64,000 bases of DNA, from assembly GCA_025201765.1 (NCBI GenBank), contig MU623395.1, forward strand, positions 146,317-210,316. The letters run 5' to 3'. Positions 35,893 through 47,715 of this stretch are shown piece after piece. The stretch comes from Daldinia sp. FL1419. Its lineage: Eukaryota > Ascomycota > Sordariomycetes > Xylariales > Hypoxylaceae. Below the pieces are notes generated by a model. The model ran no database searches and was not told where the DNA came from. It saw only the letters and a program-made list of their open reading frames with translations. A program made the translations under genes and the position numbers. Each line of letters opens with the position of its first letter. The first letter of the stretch is position 1.

Positions 35893-37504
35893 CTCTGCGA
35901 TCGCAAGACGTAGAGAGCAGCTGAGAGGCGGGGCAAGGGTGAACAATTGACCCTTCAGCCTTCAATTCGACGGCTCGTTCGCGCGAAGCCGGTGAAGGAC
36001 AGGAAAAGACGTAAAGACGAGCATTAACCAAGAGCCAATTCTATCATTTTATCCGAAAATTACACATGAATCGTTTAGACGAGATCTAACAAGTCTAGAG
36101 CTAATACGGCGTAATCTTAAGTGGACGAAGCGATGTGGGATACGAGCTTCAATCGACCGAGGCTAAGCAAGCAACGAAAGAACAATTCGATTCGATCTGA
36201 TCTATTTTGTCAAGACTAACTGACGATAAGGATGAAAAAGAGAGATATATATAAAAATAAGAATAACAGAAGTATCAAAATAGAACGATATCCGCCAAGA
36301 ACAATAGAGGGATAGAAGAGCGATTGTATAAGACGAATTAGAAGGGACAGATTGTCGACGATCGGCGAGAAGGACCACGACTGCACAACTGCACAACTGC
36401 ACAACTGATAATTGCCGTGCCGCAGGGCGGATGAAGTACTGGAAAATAGAAGTGTCAGGGGTCCTAGATGCGAAAGCTGAGCGGATAAGGCCACAGGGAG
36501 TCTTGGCGGGCTCCTTTATTGGATATGTTGGTGGAAGCCAAGAAAGCCATCATGTCGTCGGAGGCTTGTGCTTTGCGCCAGTTCGACCCACTGCGACAAC
36601 GCTTGGGAACTTGGAACACGGGAAAAAAAAATAAAAATAAGATCTGACAAATAGAGGAGTCTATCGAATATCTTTTGATAAGAGATATCTACCTTCCAAG
36701 TCCTAACCTAAGTCAAGATTTGCGGCAAGATATAAAAGTTAGTAAGACTTATGAGACGAAAAAAGAAAAGGCATTAAAAGGTAAAGAGTAAGCACTACAC
36801 AGGTACGCCCGAAGGGACTAACCTACCTCCTAAGGGACCTACCTCATTAGGCAGCGACAATTGTCCATAGCTACCTCCCCTTCTATGCGTTCCACTAACC
36901 TTAGGTAAGTGCAATGCCATAAAGCCATTACATGTATATCGGTGATACAGAGTTTGGCGGCGTTTCTCGTCCCGCAATTCCGCTTTAAATAGACCCAGGC
37001 TACAAAGTCGTATTCTCCGCCGTGGCTATGGTAGTACAGACACAGTCTAGACAACCTAGACCCTGAAATCGGGACTGTCGCTTTACCTTTTTCGGGTTTT
37101 CCCCCCCTTCCTGTTCGCAACTCAAAAGTCCGGCAACAAATCAGGAGCAAACCAGCTAATTTATTACGGGCAATATTTATATATTATCGAATCAAACAAT
37201 TTTCTAACGGAAACGTACGTCTTGATCGCGTATAACGCAATAATACACACACGAAAAAAAAAAAAAAATCTTCAAAATGGGGTATGGATAGGATTCATCG
37301 TACTCGCAAATTGACCGTATCGTCCAAATTGACGATCTTTGTGGGGTGCGTCGAACCCTTGGTACATGGCTGAATGGCTGAATGGATGACGGGTCCCCCG
37401 GTCAAATCACCACGCGAGATGCTCGTAACGTTCCCTACGAGCTCTAAATTGACCATAACCTAGCTGCGATAGCCGCACGAGCTTGCTTGCCGATAAAAAA
37501 GATG
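35893..37504. other. Intergenic stretch between mannosidase and GNAT genes
   Basis: About 1.6 kb. Contains a tandem CTGCACAA x3 at 36381-36407, a poly-A run near 37254-37268, and pieces of the mannosidase promoter. Nothing coding supported. Confidence 0.5.
36381..36407. repeat. CTGCACAA tandem repeat
   Basis: Three copies of the octamer CTGCACAA followed by CTG, upstream of the mannosidase gene. Confidence 0.9.
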
Positions 37505-38246
37505 TCACTGCTTTCTCGAACGTAGCATTGGAGTGCATGGTGGTGGTCCGCCGTATCGCACTTCGATGTCTTGCGCCTTGAAACCACATCGGTCGCAGAT
37601 GCCCATGCCTCGCATTCCCGCGTCGAGATAACATGGAATATCGAGATTATCCGCCAACTTCGTCGCCCATCCCATAAGAGCCGATGCGTAACCTTTTCCT
37701 CGGCTGCTAGACTTTGTTATGACGAACTCGATAACTGCGAGGATTAGGTTCGCTATCCAGGGACGTTTGAATCCGGTGATGACTTACAAACATGACCCTC
37801 TTTTCCTACGACGAGATAGTGGGCTCTCGATAGGGGCTCAAAGAATTCCGACAGTTTTTGTTCGCTAACCCCTGGTATATCCTCGCATCGCGACCATCGC
37901 GTCTTCCACGACTTGCCGGTGATATTTTGACCCGGGCGAACGATATGGGCGATTGCGAGTGCTACCGGTCTACCTGTACTTCGCTTAGCAACCGATTCTG
38001 ATGCATGATCCACGATAGTTCCACGATGGTCCACGCACTGTTAAGATTCCTAACTACTGCGACCTTCGTCTCAGGTCTATAGTAAGACTTGTGACCCAAG
38101 AAGTTATCGAAACTTCGTTGCAGCCATTTTCGCCCCCCATCCGTATGGGGAAACACAATTTCGCCTGGTCCGCTAAAGGCTTCCCAAAATATCTCGACGA
38201 GATCAGGGATATCATCCGTGTTTGCTAGGCTTACTTTTCCGGCCAT
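37505..38246 (-). CDS. GNAT-family N-acetyltransferase
   Basis: Three exons on the minus strand: 38039-38246, 37788-37973, 37505-37734; 207 residues. Start MAGKVSLANTDDIPDLVEIF is the usual alpha1 entry of fungal GNATs; KVAVVR then PVALAIAHIVRPG form central strands; and RGKGYASALMGWATKLAD at about 140-157 is the acetyl-CoA pyrophosphate-binding motif (R-x-x-G-x-G/A). The tail has LDAGMRGMGICDRCGF. The first intron could end at 37974 (65 bp, used here) or at 37998 (41 bp); both keep frame and differ by eight residues. The first gives a normal intron length with CTAAG upstream. Substrate unknown; probably cytosolic. Confidence 0.82.
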
Positions 38247-39029
38247 TGTCGTGATCAGTACTGTTTGCTATTTGACTATCGTCGGTGGAGAGTATGATTG
38301 ATCATCATCTACAAGTGGCTACCTGGTTATTTTATCTTCGATCAATTCGACCATTTTAGAGTTTACAGCTTTCCAGCTCGCCGACCCGTTACGTTGTCAA
38401 GTCTAACTTTACTCATGATAACATTTGACAGCTGTGCTTGGTATTACTTTAAGCTTGTTTTCCCGCTAGCACTTCGAATGACAGGTCGTCATTGTGATTC
38501 ATGGATTGACACTTACTACGGCTTCGAATACGAGGGCGGTTCGTCAGCTTTGGTCGATGATATCCTCCACATGGTCTTCATCTGGATAATTTTCAAACCC
38601 AAATCAATGAAGAATTGCCGTCTTCAAACGTCAGCAAAGTTTCCCGATGCATATTCGTACAAATGAGCAATGCTCGGCTTTTGCTAAACACGTTTTTATT
38701 CAAAGTAGTGGTATACGGATAGCACTCGCAAGCCATGCTACGAATAAAGAGCCCATTACGAAATTCTTGCGGGCCCACGGACATACTGGTGATGTCTTAT
38801 ATTAGTTCTAACCCCGCCTCAACGTAATAAATGACCTCGTCTATTACCCCTCTACTATCCAGATATGGTGGATTGAAAGACGGCTACCTAGCTGCTTAAC
38901 TTTCCCAAGACCGAATAGAAGCGTTATGCTGGGGCATGGATCAGACACTATCGAAAAGGTCGTCATCTGCATAGGATCTGGCCTGTTTAGGCGTTGCAAC
39001 TTTGCCACCAAATCATAATCGTGTTACGA
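38247..39029. other. Intergenic stretch, nothing recognised
   Basis: About 780 bp between the divergently oriented GNAT start and the 3' end of the pseudogene. A 122-codon plus-strand frame at 38298-38666 is aromatic-rich but shows no motifs and is not accepted. Confidence 0.45.
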
Positions 39030-40637
39030 TCACCTCTTCAAAGGTATCTGCAGATGTGTCTGATTATCAAGGAGTACCATTTCCGGCTCCTGTTCGGCAA
39101 CGGATTCGTAATGTCCTGGGGAATTCACAGTTTCCACCTGAGGCGTGCAAGTCGCACAGTATCGTGCCTCTTCCATACTCTTGACGCAGGACTTATCAAC
39201 AATCATAACGAAACTCTTCCAGATTGCCTGTAGCAAACTAAATCGGTCACCAGCACGGAAATGATGAGATTACCAGCAGATTTCAGCTGGGGAACCTGGC
39301 AGAGGTATTCGGCGGCTATCACAGACTGGTCGACCCTGAGCTTTACGTCAGGGAATTGGGATCGGTCAAAGCCGGGTTGGTATATGAGTAGATCTCCACA
39401 GCAGTCGACACCATAAGCAAGATTTCTTCCTTAGGATATCGTTGGCGTGATTCATGCCAGAGGTTAGATTCTCTAAAAGATCTGGTCGAGCGAGCATATT
39501 CGGCATGCCGTCGCTATTTCAGCCGAGATCTGCCATCGTCGTGAATCACATGGCCTTGCCTAGCGCCGCCGCCGAGCGCCATATACCGGGCGTCGGCCGC
39601 TCGAACGTCGCGGGATGATCTGGACTATTGGCGAGTTCCGTAATGGATGTGGTATTGCGGTATCGATTGTTCGTGAACGCGACGCCGGTAGCGTTCAGTG
39701 AAATGAAGAAGCAAGATCCGAATTTCAGAAATTCGATGTCGTTGACTTGCTCTTCTATCGTCCCCTTTAGCGCGATATTGCGCTCTAGGCCTACGACACC
39801 CTTAAAGAATGGAGGTGACTTCCTCAACATATTCTCGTCGAAGAATTGCTGCATAATAGTCAGCCAGTCTACGAATAATGGTTAGCTATTTTCATTTATA
39901 CGTGGAAAACATGCCCATCTGTTGGACCCGGCCTAGGAACTTCAGCTCCCGCGGTAAGATGAGGCTCAGAACAATAAAGGGATATTACATACACGTTCCA
40001 AGAAGAGAATAACCCCAATATATGTTTGGCGACTCTGTCTTATTTAGGCTGAAAAACATTGATTGTACTATATTCGGCCTCGGGAGGACGTCATACGTGT
40101 TCAGCATTTCAAAGTATGTCCGACCATTCACGGACCCCTCGTCTATATAACATTCAGTCATCGCGGTGGCGGTCCACCCATCGGGGATATCTGGAGCTGC
40201 CCGGGCGACCGGTCGGTTGCTTCGAACTGGATTTTGATATAAGTTATATTACAGTTATGTACCTGGCTGCTCTTGCATATCGGCGAGCCCTGGTAGATCT
40301 TCGTCCCATCGTCCTCGAGGTGCCATACACGCGACAAGGTATACGGGAACGCCCTTTTGTTGGTATAAATAGTACTCCGTACCTGAATCTCCACCGACGA
40401 GCAGGAGGCTCGAGCACCCACCAGATACGATGGCCACTTCGAGAGCCATCCGTTGTTGGCCTCCGTTGCGTTCGGGTCTTGCGAGGACTGCGGGACGAGC
40501 TCGTAACTGGTTGCCGCAACGTTGAGGAACGAAACGAGAGCTGTAGCTACGATGAATAGTACAACTACCGCGGGAGTGAACCACTTAAGCGGATACACAC
40601 GCGTGACGCCGTATGAAAAGAAAGATTGATGCGCCAT
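39030..40637 (-). pseudogene. Broken gene of a large fungal membrane-protein family
   Basis: Scattered minus-strand frames line up as one protein of a common, uncharacterised family in Pezizomycotina: MAHQSFFSYGVTRVYPLKWF at 40637, helix WFTPAVVVLFIVATALVSFL, NGWLSKWPSYLVGARASCSS, YTNKRAFPYTLSRVW, NCNITYIKIQFEATDRSPGQ, then YFEMLNTYDVLP, GVVGLERNIALKGTIEEQ, MPNMLARPDLLENLTSG, AAEYLCQVPQLKSAGNLIIS and IWKSFVMIVDK. The coding is broken: a frameshift near 40165, TGA at 39546-39548 and again at 39519-39521, further frameshifts near 39410, 39350 and 39250. Only one break (about 39870-40010) is explained by an intron. Family members have an N-terminal helix, an extracellular-looking domain and C-terminal helices; no function is established. 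I recall the family pattern, not a name. Confidence 0.75.
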
Positions 40638-41085
40638 GGCTAGGCGATGCTGATATTTACCCTCACATGTAAACGGGAGAAACAAGGACTTACATACGGA
40701 AATCTATAGTCGAACTATTATATTACTATCTCTTAAGGTTACGCTAGTAGAGATTATAGACACCAGTATAGGGTCGCTTTCAGTTTAAAGAGACAGAGGT
40801 ATCGACTAAAAATATTTCATATATCTCGACCAGCGGTGCTCGTCTGTTTAGAGCTTAGGGCTGAGAAGAACTACGTATGACTACGTAGTATAAAGAAACA
40901 GGGGCTAAAATCTCAACCGAGATCCAATCCGTTCAGATTCTATTCAGATCAAGCTAGTATCCGCCAAGAAACGCACCTGCGGCCGAGTGCAAATTGCCTG
41001 CATCGCTACGCTGGTAGGTCAAGCAGTTCCTGTCCATTTTCATATTCTAAAGGCCCAAGTTCTTACATTCATTTTGCAATTTTAT
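40638..41085. other. Intergenic region, nothing recognised
   Basis: About 450 bp between the pseudogene start and the phosphatase 3' end. No repeats or ORFs of interest. Confidence 0.5.
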
Positions 41086-42516
41086 TCAAGTAATTCGCCG
41101 GCAAGCGCTTTCCCATCTATCGCTACCGTAGGTAGAGTTGAGCGCCGATTGCACCTTGGCTGTGTTGATAAACTCATCGAAGGCACACGACCCATACTTG
41201 TCAATCTTGCAACCGATTGGGCGTAAGCCATAATTCGCACCGTTAAGAATTAGCTGAATCCTACTCTCGCCGTCGCATTCTAGCCGCTGCCAGAGCATGT
41301 TGGCGGCGAACGGAAATAGCCTCGCAGCCCTCCAGGCCCGATCAGGGTCCGCCGGTCCAGCGGGCGGGTATGACTTATCGGACGCCAGGCCTAACGCCGT
41401 TAGGCCCAGCGCGATGGTCTTGTCGTGACCAAAACCTAATGCGAGTTTGGGTCCTGCGTCTTGCTGCAGGAAGTTTGTCATATTGGCGACTAGGAGACTT
41501 CCAAGTACGGAACCCATATCGCCAGGAAGCCCATATCCCGCGAACCCCCGCATCCGAAGATCATACTCGTATTCGTTGTCTGCTATTTCTTTGGGCAGGA
41601 ATATGTTACACCAATGGGACGAGTCGACGCCCCAGATGGCAGTTTCGTATGCGCATGAATACAGCATGCCGCTAATATGCATATCAGTAAAATTGACTTC
41701 CGGGTACGCTTTGCTGAGAGCCTTGTTGATTCGTTTCGTGATAGGCGGGATGTAGACGGCGCGCCATTTCGCAGGCGAACCTTCGCCGTAGCCAGAACTC
41801 CATTTTTGGCAAGTCTGATACGGCGTCATCCAGCTGACCGTAGCCCCATCCTCAGCTACCACGGTGAGAGTAGCGGTGGAGTTGGAGTCGCGACCGTAGT
41901 ACCCGTCCATGAACCATCTTGCCGACTCCACGACGCGATCGGAATCGCTTGCGAGCACGTCTATCTCGTCGTATAATTCTGGATATTGTAATCTTAATGC
42001 TACTCCGTGGTCAAATAACTGCTGACGGCCTGGTGCTGTAAGGCTGTCAATCCCAAAGCTGCTGTTCCAGCCTTGGTGTAAAAAAGAGTAAGCATTCGGA
42101 AGCCGAACCCGAGGGTTAGAGAACAGGTCACGGTTATCATTGACATAATCATCTAGTTTCCGTATCACATCAAGTTCGTCGCCGTGGGGATGCCGACTAC
42201 CGTGCCTGTGTATTAAAAATGCCTTTTTAACTGCGCAGCCTGGTGGCGTTCCGGACTTTAAGGATCTCGGCGTATTAGAAGGAACGAAGAAGGGAGATAG
42301 ATGCCCCAGGTGATGGAACCTCTTGAATTCATGGTGGTGAAATAGGGATAATATCGCGCCGGTAAGAGATGAATGGGCGAATCCCCAGAGGTACAGAGAC
42401 AATATAATCACTGATGCCAAAGCAATGAGGAGACGCCATCGCTTATCCCGACTGTGCCGTCGATGAGTATATACAATTTTGCGAATGAGTTCGTGGTTTT
42501 GTTTTTCGGTGGTCAT
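41086..42516 (-). CDS. Membrane-anchored histidine acid phosphatase
   Basis: Single exon, 476 residues, ATG at 42516. A basic cytosolic N-terminus is followed by one helix at about 28-46 (LLIALASVIILSLYLWGF), making a type II membrane protein. The catalytic signature RHGSRHP is at 104-110 (nucleophile His) and the proton donor HDK at 364-366 in GFGHDKTIALGL. Cys residues at 94, 236, 288, 303 and near the C-terminus likely form the disulfides of the family. It belongs to branch 2 of the histidine phosphatases (phytases, MINPP-like, acid phosphatases); substrate could be phytate or other phosphomonoesters and is not determined. It most likely faces the ER/Golgi lumen or cell surface. Complete and intact. 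Confidence 0.92.
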   Translation of the reverse strand: MTTEKQNHELIRKIVYTHRRHSRDKRWRLLIALASVIILSLYLWGFAHSSLTGAILSLFHHHEFKRFHHLGHLSPFFVPSNTPRSLKSGTPPGCAVKKAFLIHRHGSRHPHGDELDVIRKLDDYVNDNRDLFSNPRVRLPNAYSFLHQGWNSSFGIDSLTAPGRQQLFDHGVALRLQYPELYDEIDVLASDSDRVVESARWFMDGYYGRDSNSTATLTVVAEDGATVSWMTPYQTCQKWSSGYGEGSPAKWRAVYIPPITKRINKALSKAYPEVNFTDMHISGMLYSCAYETAIWGVDSSHWCNIFLPKEIADNEYEYDLRMRGFAGYGLPGDMGSVLGSLLVANMTNFLQQDAGPKLALGFGHDKTIALGLTALGLASDKSYPPAGPADPDRAWRAARLFPFAANMLWQRLECDGESRIQLILNGANYGLRPIGCKIDKYGSCAFDEFINTAKVQSALNSTYGSDRWESACRRIT

Positions 42517-43514
42517 ATTGCTGGCTTGTTAGAGCTAGGTAAATACTTATATACCTAAAGTGTGGCCCTTTGGTCTCGAGCTCTTTTTATATATCGGGGT
42601 TATCGTCAGTAATATAGGGCATACAGTTATATGTCGACCGTTTCCAGATTGAGCAAAATGACTTACGTCGAGCATACATCAAACGCCAATCGTTTCATCA
42701 CAAGCTTCGAATATCGAATATGAACGTGTAAAAAGGCGAACGAATCAATTATGTGGTATTTTATACAATAAATGCGAGGTAATCGGCGGATCGGCCAATG
42801 CGATTCATTTTCCTGTTGTTCACTACGCCCCAAAGGATTCGGGTAGGATAGTTTACTCTTATGTCCCGATCTCCAACCTTACCCTGAACTACCTAACGCT
42901 ACATTCTTAAAGTCCTAGCCAGTTTGAAAATAATGGATATGGTATCAATGTTACAAGCTATATCGAGCTTTCTCGATACGCAGACGTTGGGGGTAAACGG
43001 ATTAGGCTACTGGATCATGTTCATATCGAGGGGGAATAAGGTATGCCGACGGAGGTTGAAACGGAGGTAACTGTAAACAGATCCACTACCGTCTGAGCCA
43101 CGACGTACTTCGACTGCGCCCATATTATTGAGCTGAAGAGGAAGAAAGAGGGCGAGAACAGCTGCGTAGATTGTGCATTCTAGGGACTGTTATATGTCGT
43201 AGCTGTGTCCCAGAGTTACAACTACCAATCGCCAGACCTCAGCATTTCGACCTCGGCTTATGGCCTACTTGCGTGATAAGCGTCGAATACCAGCGCTACT
43301 AGACTAGAACTGCTTAATTGGTGCAAAGCAAATGAATTCTAAATCTAAAAAAGCACGGGGAATTGTTCAGGTTAACCAAAAAGAGCCATATACGCGTAAA
43401 TGCCGCTTATCACTTCCTAAGGTGCCTACCAGCCTACTCATCTTACGGTCTCCTACTCCTGGGAACCTTGCGACGAAGTCTTAAATTATTCCATCCATCC
43501 CACTATGTATTAGT
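42517..43514. other. Intergenic stretch, possible short frame
   Basis: About 1 kb. ATG 42932 opens a 36-codon frame (MDMVSMLQAISSFLDTQTLG and on) that ends at a good donor GTATGC near 43039, but no convincing downstream exon was found. Otherwise nothing recognised. Confidence 0.35.
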
Positions 43515-45426
43515 TCATTTCATCCCGTCAGCGTCCTCCACTATGTTTCTAGCTGCCTTCTTCGATATCATGAACGTGGGGAGGACTGGGAATGCGCCCG
43601 GGGGCTTAGGGAATACTGAAGCATCGACTACACGAAGACGATTTACCCCTCTGACGCGGAACCTCGAGTCCAAGACGCTGCCGATCGCGCAAGTTCCAGT
43701 TGCGTGATGCGAGTAAGCCTGCAACCTAAGATACTCTTTGATGGTCTCGTCGGTGCATTCACTTCCATTTGCGCATGGATGAAGCTCTTCAAACGGGGTT
43801 AGCCCTGAGCTTTCTGGCAGCATGTTTTTGATTTTCTGGCCAAATCTAACGGCCTCGAGCATAGCCTGCAAGTCGTTATCGCTATTCTCTTCGAAAAACC
43901 GAAAGTTGATGTCTGGCTGCTCAAATGGGTCTGAAGATCGAAGATTGACCGTGCCTTGGTTTGGACCGCCCATATGGACGAATGGGACGGTAAACGCTCT
44001 TCGACCACCACGATGAGAGGGATACCCAGGCCAGAACCCTTCGAAGGCAGAATTTACCGGCCTAACATATTTGTACTATTAGTGATTTGCGAAAGATTCG
44101 AGCAATGGGGGTTTTAAAGTGTCTTACGAACCATAAGAATATATCATGGTCTTTTTCTGAGACGGATGTTTTCAACTGCACAGCGTAATTCTTGCCGAAC
44201 CCCTCGAACGGTTTTGATGCGAGGGACAAGACACCCCCTTCATAATTGTCCCCAAGATTTTTGCCAACTCCTGCGACGTCGGCCACTACAGTGATGTTGT
44301 GCTTCTTGAGTTCTTCTGCAGGCCCAATACCACTTAATTTCAGAATTTGCGGACTGTTAAAAGCTCCTCCAGAAATTATCAATTCCTTTCCAACCCAAGA
44401 AAAGCCAGCGGTACTGTTTCGGTTGGGATCGTACCGGGGATCAGCTTTGTAGGCGCTAGGACCAATGACGAAATCTACCGACATGACGGCCGGTGGCTCA
44501 GAATCCTGGAGCTGATCCCACGAGATCTTTGTGAGGAATGCATTCAATTGAACTGTTAACGGGAGATCTGGATTCTCTTTGAGTGTATTCTTGATATAAT
44601 TCGCTGGACTAAACCGCCGACCGAGAGCATCAGCGTGAGTAGCCATAGCGAAAACGCCTGTCATTTGATCACGGTTTGGCTCGACCCCGTTAATGTCTCT
44701 ATTCAGCAATGCTTTTAGTTCAGCATCTGATATTCCTGATCCGTTCTTATTCCCGGCCGAGCCAGTTGCTTCGGCTATGGCCTTCAAAATTGTTGCCCCG
44801 TCCGTAGAGTTGTTTATCCAAGAGCCATCGTCCTGGTTAGTCTCTAACCATCCCGAAAACCCATGTCCTGACGAACCGTTTTGCAAATAGTGGCAGTTCT
44901 CAATTTCTTGGTAGATTTTTCTCATCTCAGAAGCCTTCCATGTTTCATCATCGGTAATATTAGCGATATTGTCCCAAAAATCATCACTTGGCATGTGAAG
45001 AATGGCGGCGTTGTGCATCGCGCACCCTCCCAGTGTTGCCGCCCGAGGGTACCATATTCCTAGGTGTTCTGCGCCCGCTGGAGGGTCTAGTCCGACGTAT
45101 AGAGATCCATTCGTCGTGCGCCAGGTAGTGTGCTCGTATTTCAATTCCCGGGAGGGGTCATCTGAGTGTTTAACAAAGAAGTCCCATTTGGACCTGGGAT
45201 CGTTCGAGGCATCTACCGCCCTGCTTAGATCTTGGTATAGAGGATCTTCTGAAAGGTCTGAACCCGCTTCTAAAAGCAGTACCGTGTACCCGGACTTCGC
45301 AAGTTCTACCGCTAAAGGTCCCCCTCCTGGACCTGAGCCAACAACCACGTAGTCGTACTCGGACTGACTCAGTACGTATTTCACCCCGACGGCTAGAGTG
45401 ACAAGCAACCATGAAATGAGTCCCAT
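43515..45426 (-). CDS. Secreted GMC-family FAD oxidoreductase
   Basis: Two exons on the minus strand: 44132-45426 and 43515-44061, with a 70-bp intron; 613 residues. Signal peptide about 1-20. The FAD-binding motif VVVGSGPGGGPLAVELA is at 27-43, the second GMC signature as GGAFNSPQILKLSGIGP, and AYSHHATGTCAIG places the catalytic His at 551. The second catalytic position (His559 in glucose oxidase) falls on Phe589 in PPGAFPVLPTFM. Donor GTTCGT at 44131 is used since the stronger-looking GTAAGA nearby leaves the frame. GMC enzymes oxidise alcohols or sugars, passing electrons to O2 (making H2O2), quinones or other acceptors. Many N-glycosylation sequons fit secretion. Substrate is unknown. Divergent from the MDR gene at 46372. 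Confidence 0.9.
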
Positions 45427-46371
45427 AGTTTAAAGGGTAAAGCACGCGTCCGACAAGGTTTTAAAAATTATATGATAGCCATAATAAATAGGAATTGACT
45501 GTTTATATATATCTACTTGGATCCATTAACAATACTCTTATCTCCATGCATCACGATCGACATCCTGCAATTCGAATAACACCAAATGAAGCCTACGATT
45601 CCCACTCTATCTCCAAATTCAAACTCTAAAATATATTAATGTTTCATATACGCCCCCGGTAGTTGGTATTTCGTGTATGTAGAATTTGCCGCATTTAGCC
45701 ACAAGACGGGAGAATCGAGAGAAGTATTCTGGAGCGACACTTTTAGAGGATTAAGCATTTATGGAGTTTATGATGGAAATGGAGGTTTTGGAGATTGTTT
45801 ATTCAATATTATCCGCCTAGGAATTCATCACATCAGCCTCAAGTCAGGGAGACACAAAGAGCCCAGCATAGTGTATTAATACCTAGGTATCTATCAAATT
45901 TTGGTATTAAGTTATCCAAAAGCCTAACGAGAGGGAAGTGAATTGGAAATCTTATGCCATTTGTTGTGACGGAGCTCGCTCGCCGAGCCGGATTGCTCCT
46001 CAGTAAGTAGGCTGTGGAAACCTATCGAAATTTTGCACGGCAAAAGAGGTACCTAGATAATTATTATCTAGCACAGTTGTTGTTGATAGATTCTAAATCT
46101 ATTTATGGTATCCTCATTCTGTCTGCCTTAGGTATGAGTGGCAAAGAGTGGCATATATGTGTAACTATTTCTAGGAGAGGTATGCTACCCAGGCCGGCCT
46201 TCGGCACCCGAACCCCGTATTTAGGGGTTATATAGAGAACGCCGATTTCTATATATCATGATCATTCGATTAACTAGACGAATGAACCAAGTATACAATT
46301 AATCTCCCCCTAAAACAAGTTTCTTTTTAAAAATAGATTAAGGCACATTTATCATTTATACACCCTTAACT
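45427..46371. other. Divergent promoter region
   Basis: About 950 bp between the GMC gene (-) and MDR gene (+). AT-rich, with TATATATA near 45504 upstream of the GMC start. At about 46200-46260 GGCACCCGAACCCCG and TAGGGGTTATATAG look like a small repeat piece. No gene seen. Confidence 0.5.
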
Positions 46372-47715
46372 ATGAAGCAGTGGTTTATCAGGGGAGCGGA
46401 AAGGGGGTTAGAATTTGTCGAAATTCCTATTCCAACGGTTGGAGAAAATGAAGTTCTCGTTAAGCTACACGCGGCGTCTTTAAATTATCGAGATGTAGCT
46501 ATAGCGAAAGACGAATACCCTAGTCCGTTACGATTTCCATTTTGCCCCGGCTCGGACGGTGCGGGCGAAGTTATAGAGGTTACAGTCTTATTCCCACTCA
46601 GATATCTAAGTTAACTTTATGCAGGTTGGCTCTAAGGTCACTAATTTTCAAGTGGGTGACATGGTAGTGACACTCTTTCACCAAAAACATTTATATGGAG
46701 ATGTCGATGCTTCCGTCATCCCAACCTCGCTGGGTGGCTTTTTGGATGGGACTTTTCGGGAGTATGGAGTATTCAATGAGATGGGGTTGGTTCGAGCACC
46801 CAATAACCTCAACTCTCTCGAAGCGAGGTTAGTAACCAACATAATAACACCAATTTATCTTTCTTTTCCTTTTATGGCTAACAGGTAGTTGTCTAGTACT
46901 CTTTGTTGGTTGCCTGGACTCCAACTATGTTTGACTTACTGACCGTAGACAAGCCTGTGCCGCTCTAACTGCATGGAATGCGTTGTACGGATTGAAACCA
47001 TTGAAACCAGGTGATTCTGTGCTTGTCCAGGGCACTGGTGGGGTCAGTATCTTTGCACTTCAAGTACGTATTTGTTGTTTCTGTTTATGACAATGATTCT
47101 TACTCATGTTACAGTTTGCAAAGGCAGCGGGAGCCACCGTCATTGCGACTACTTCTACTAAGGACAAGGAAGAGACACTGAAAAAGTTGGGAGCGCGTCA
47201 CACGGTCAATTATAAAGAAGATATTAATTGGGGCAAGACCGTCAAGAGCCTTACTCCCAATTCAGCAGGTGTAGATTATGTTATTGATGTCGCGGGTAGC
47301 GAATCCCTCCATCATAGTATTGATGCGGTCAGGTAATCGTCAGGAAATATTTATTTTGTTGACTTGACTAACCATGAATCTTGAAGGATCGGTGGCATCA
47401 TTAACTTGATTGGCTTTCTCAGCGGCAAGAAGCCTCAACTGACAATGGAACTTCTATTTCGCGGCTGTACGGCACGTGGTGTCCATGTAGGCTCGAGACA
47501 GCAAATGGAAGAGATGGTGAATGCTATCGAGGCCAATGATATCCACCCAATCATTGATCCTAAGGTTTTCGCCCTCGAAAATATTAGAGATGCGTATGAC
47601 TATGTGGTACGGGGACATCTATTCAAATCTCTACCCTCGGCTTATAATATGCTAACTAATTTATCAACAGTGGAACCACAAACAATTCGGCAAAGTGGTT
47701 GTCAAGACATCGTAA
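46372..47715 (+). CDS. MDR-superfamily alcohol dehydrogenase / quinone-oxidoreductase-like
   Basis: Six exons: 46372-46578, 46625-46827, 46949-47063, 47115-47332, 47387-47606, 47671-47715; 335 residues. N-terminal GroES-like domain: NEVLVKLHAASLNYRDVAIA and FPFCPGSDGAGEV. Rossmann domain: GTGGVSIFALQFAKAAGATV at 165-184. Neither the catalytic-zinc Cys nor the structural-zinc four-Cys loop is visible, so it is likely a zinc-independent member, like those annotated as MDR7 or quinone-oxidoreductase-like, using NADP(H). The second intron (46828-46948, 121 bp) is long for this locus. The final 15-codon exon (WNHKQFGKVVVKTS) completes the usual GKVVV end. Substrate unknown; cytosolic. Confidence 0.9.

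Noticed and set aside
38298..38666. Plus-strand 122-aa gene
   Set aside because: No conserved motif, located in the GNAT promoter side, and composition like random AT-rich DNA.
39546..39854. Stand-alone 102-aa gene
   Set aside because: It is one exon-like piece of the broken membrane-protein gene, bounded by a premature TGA.
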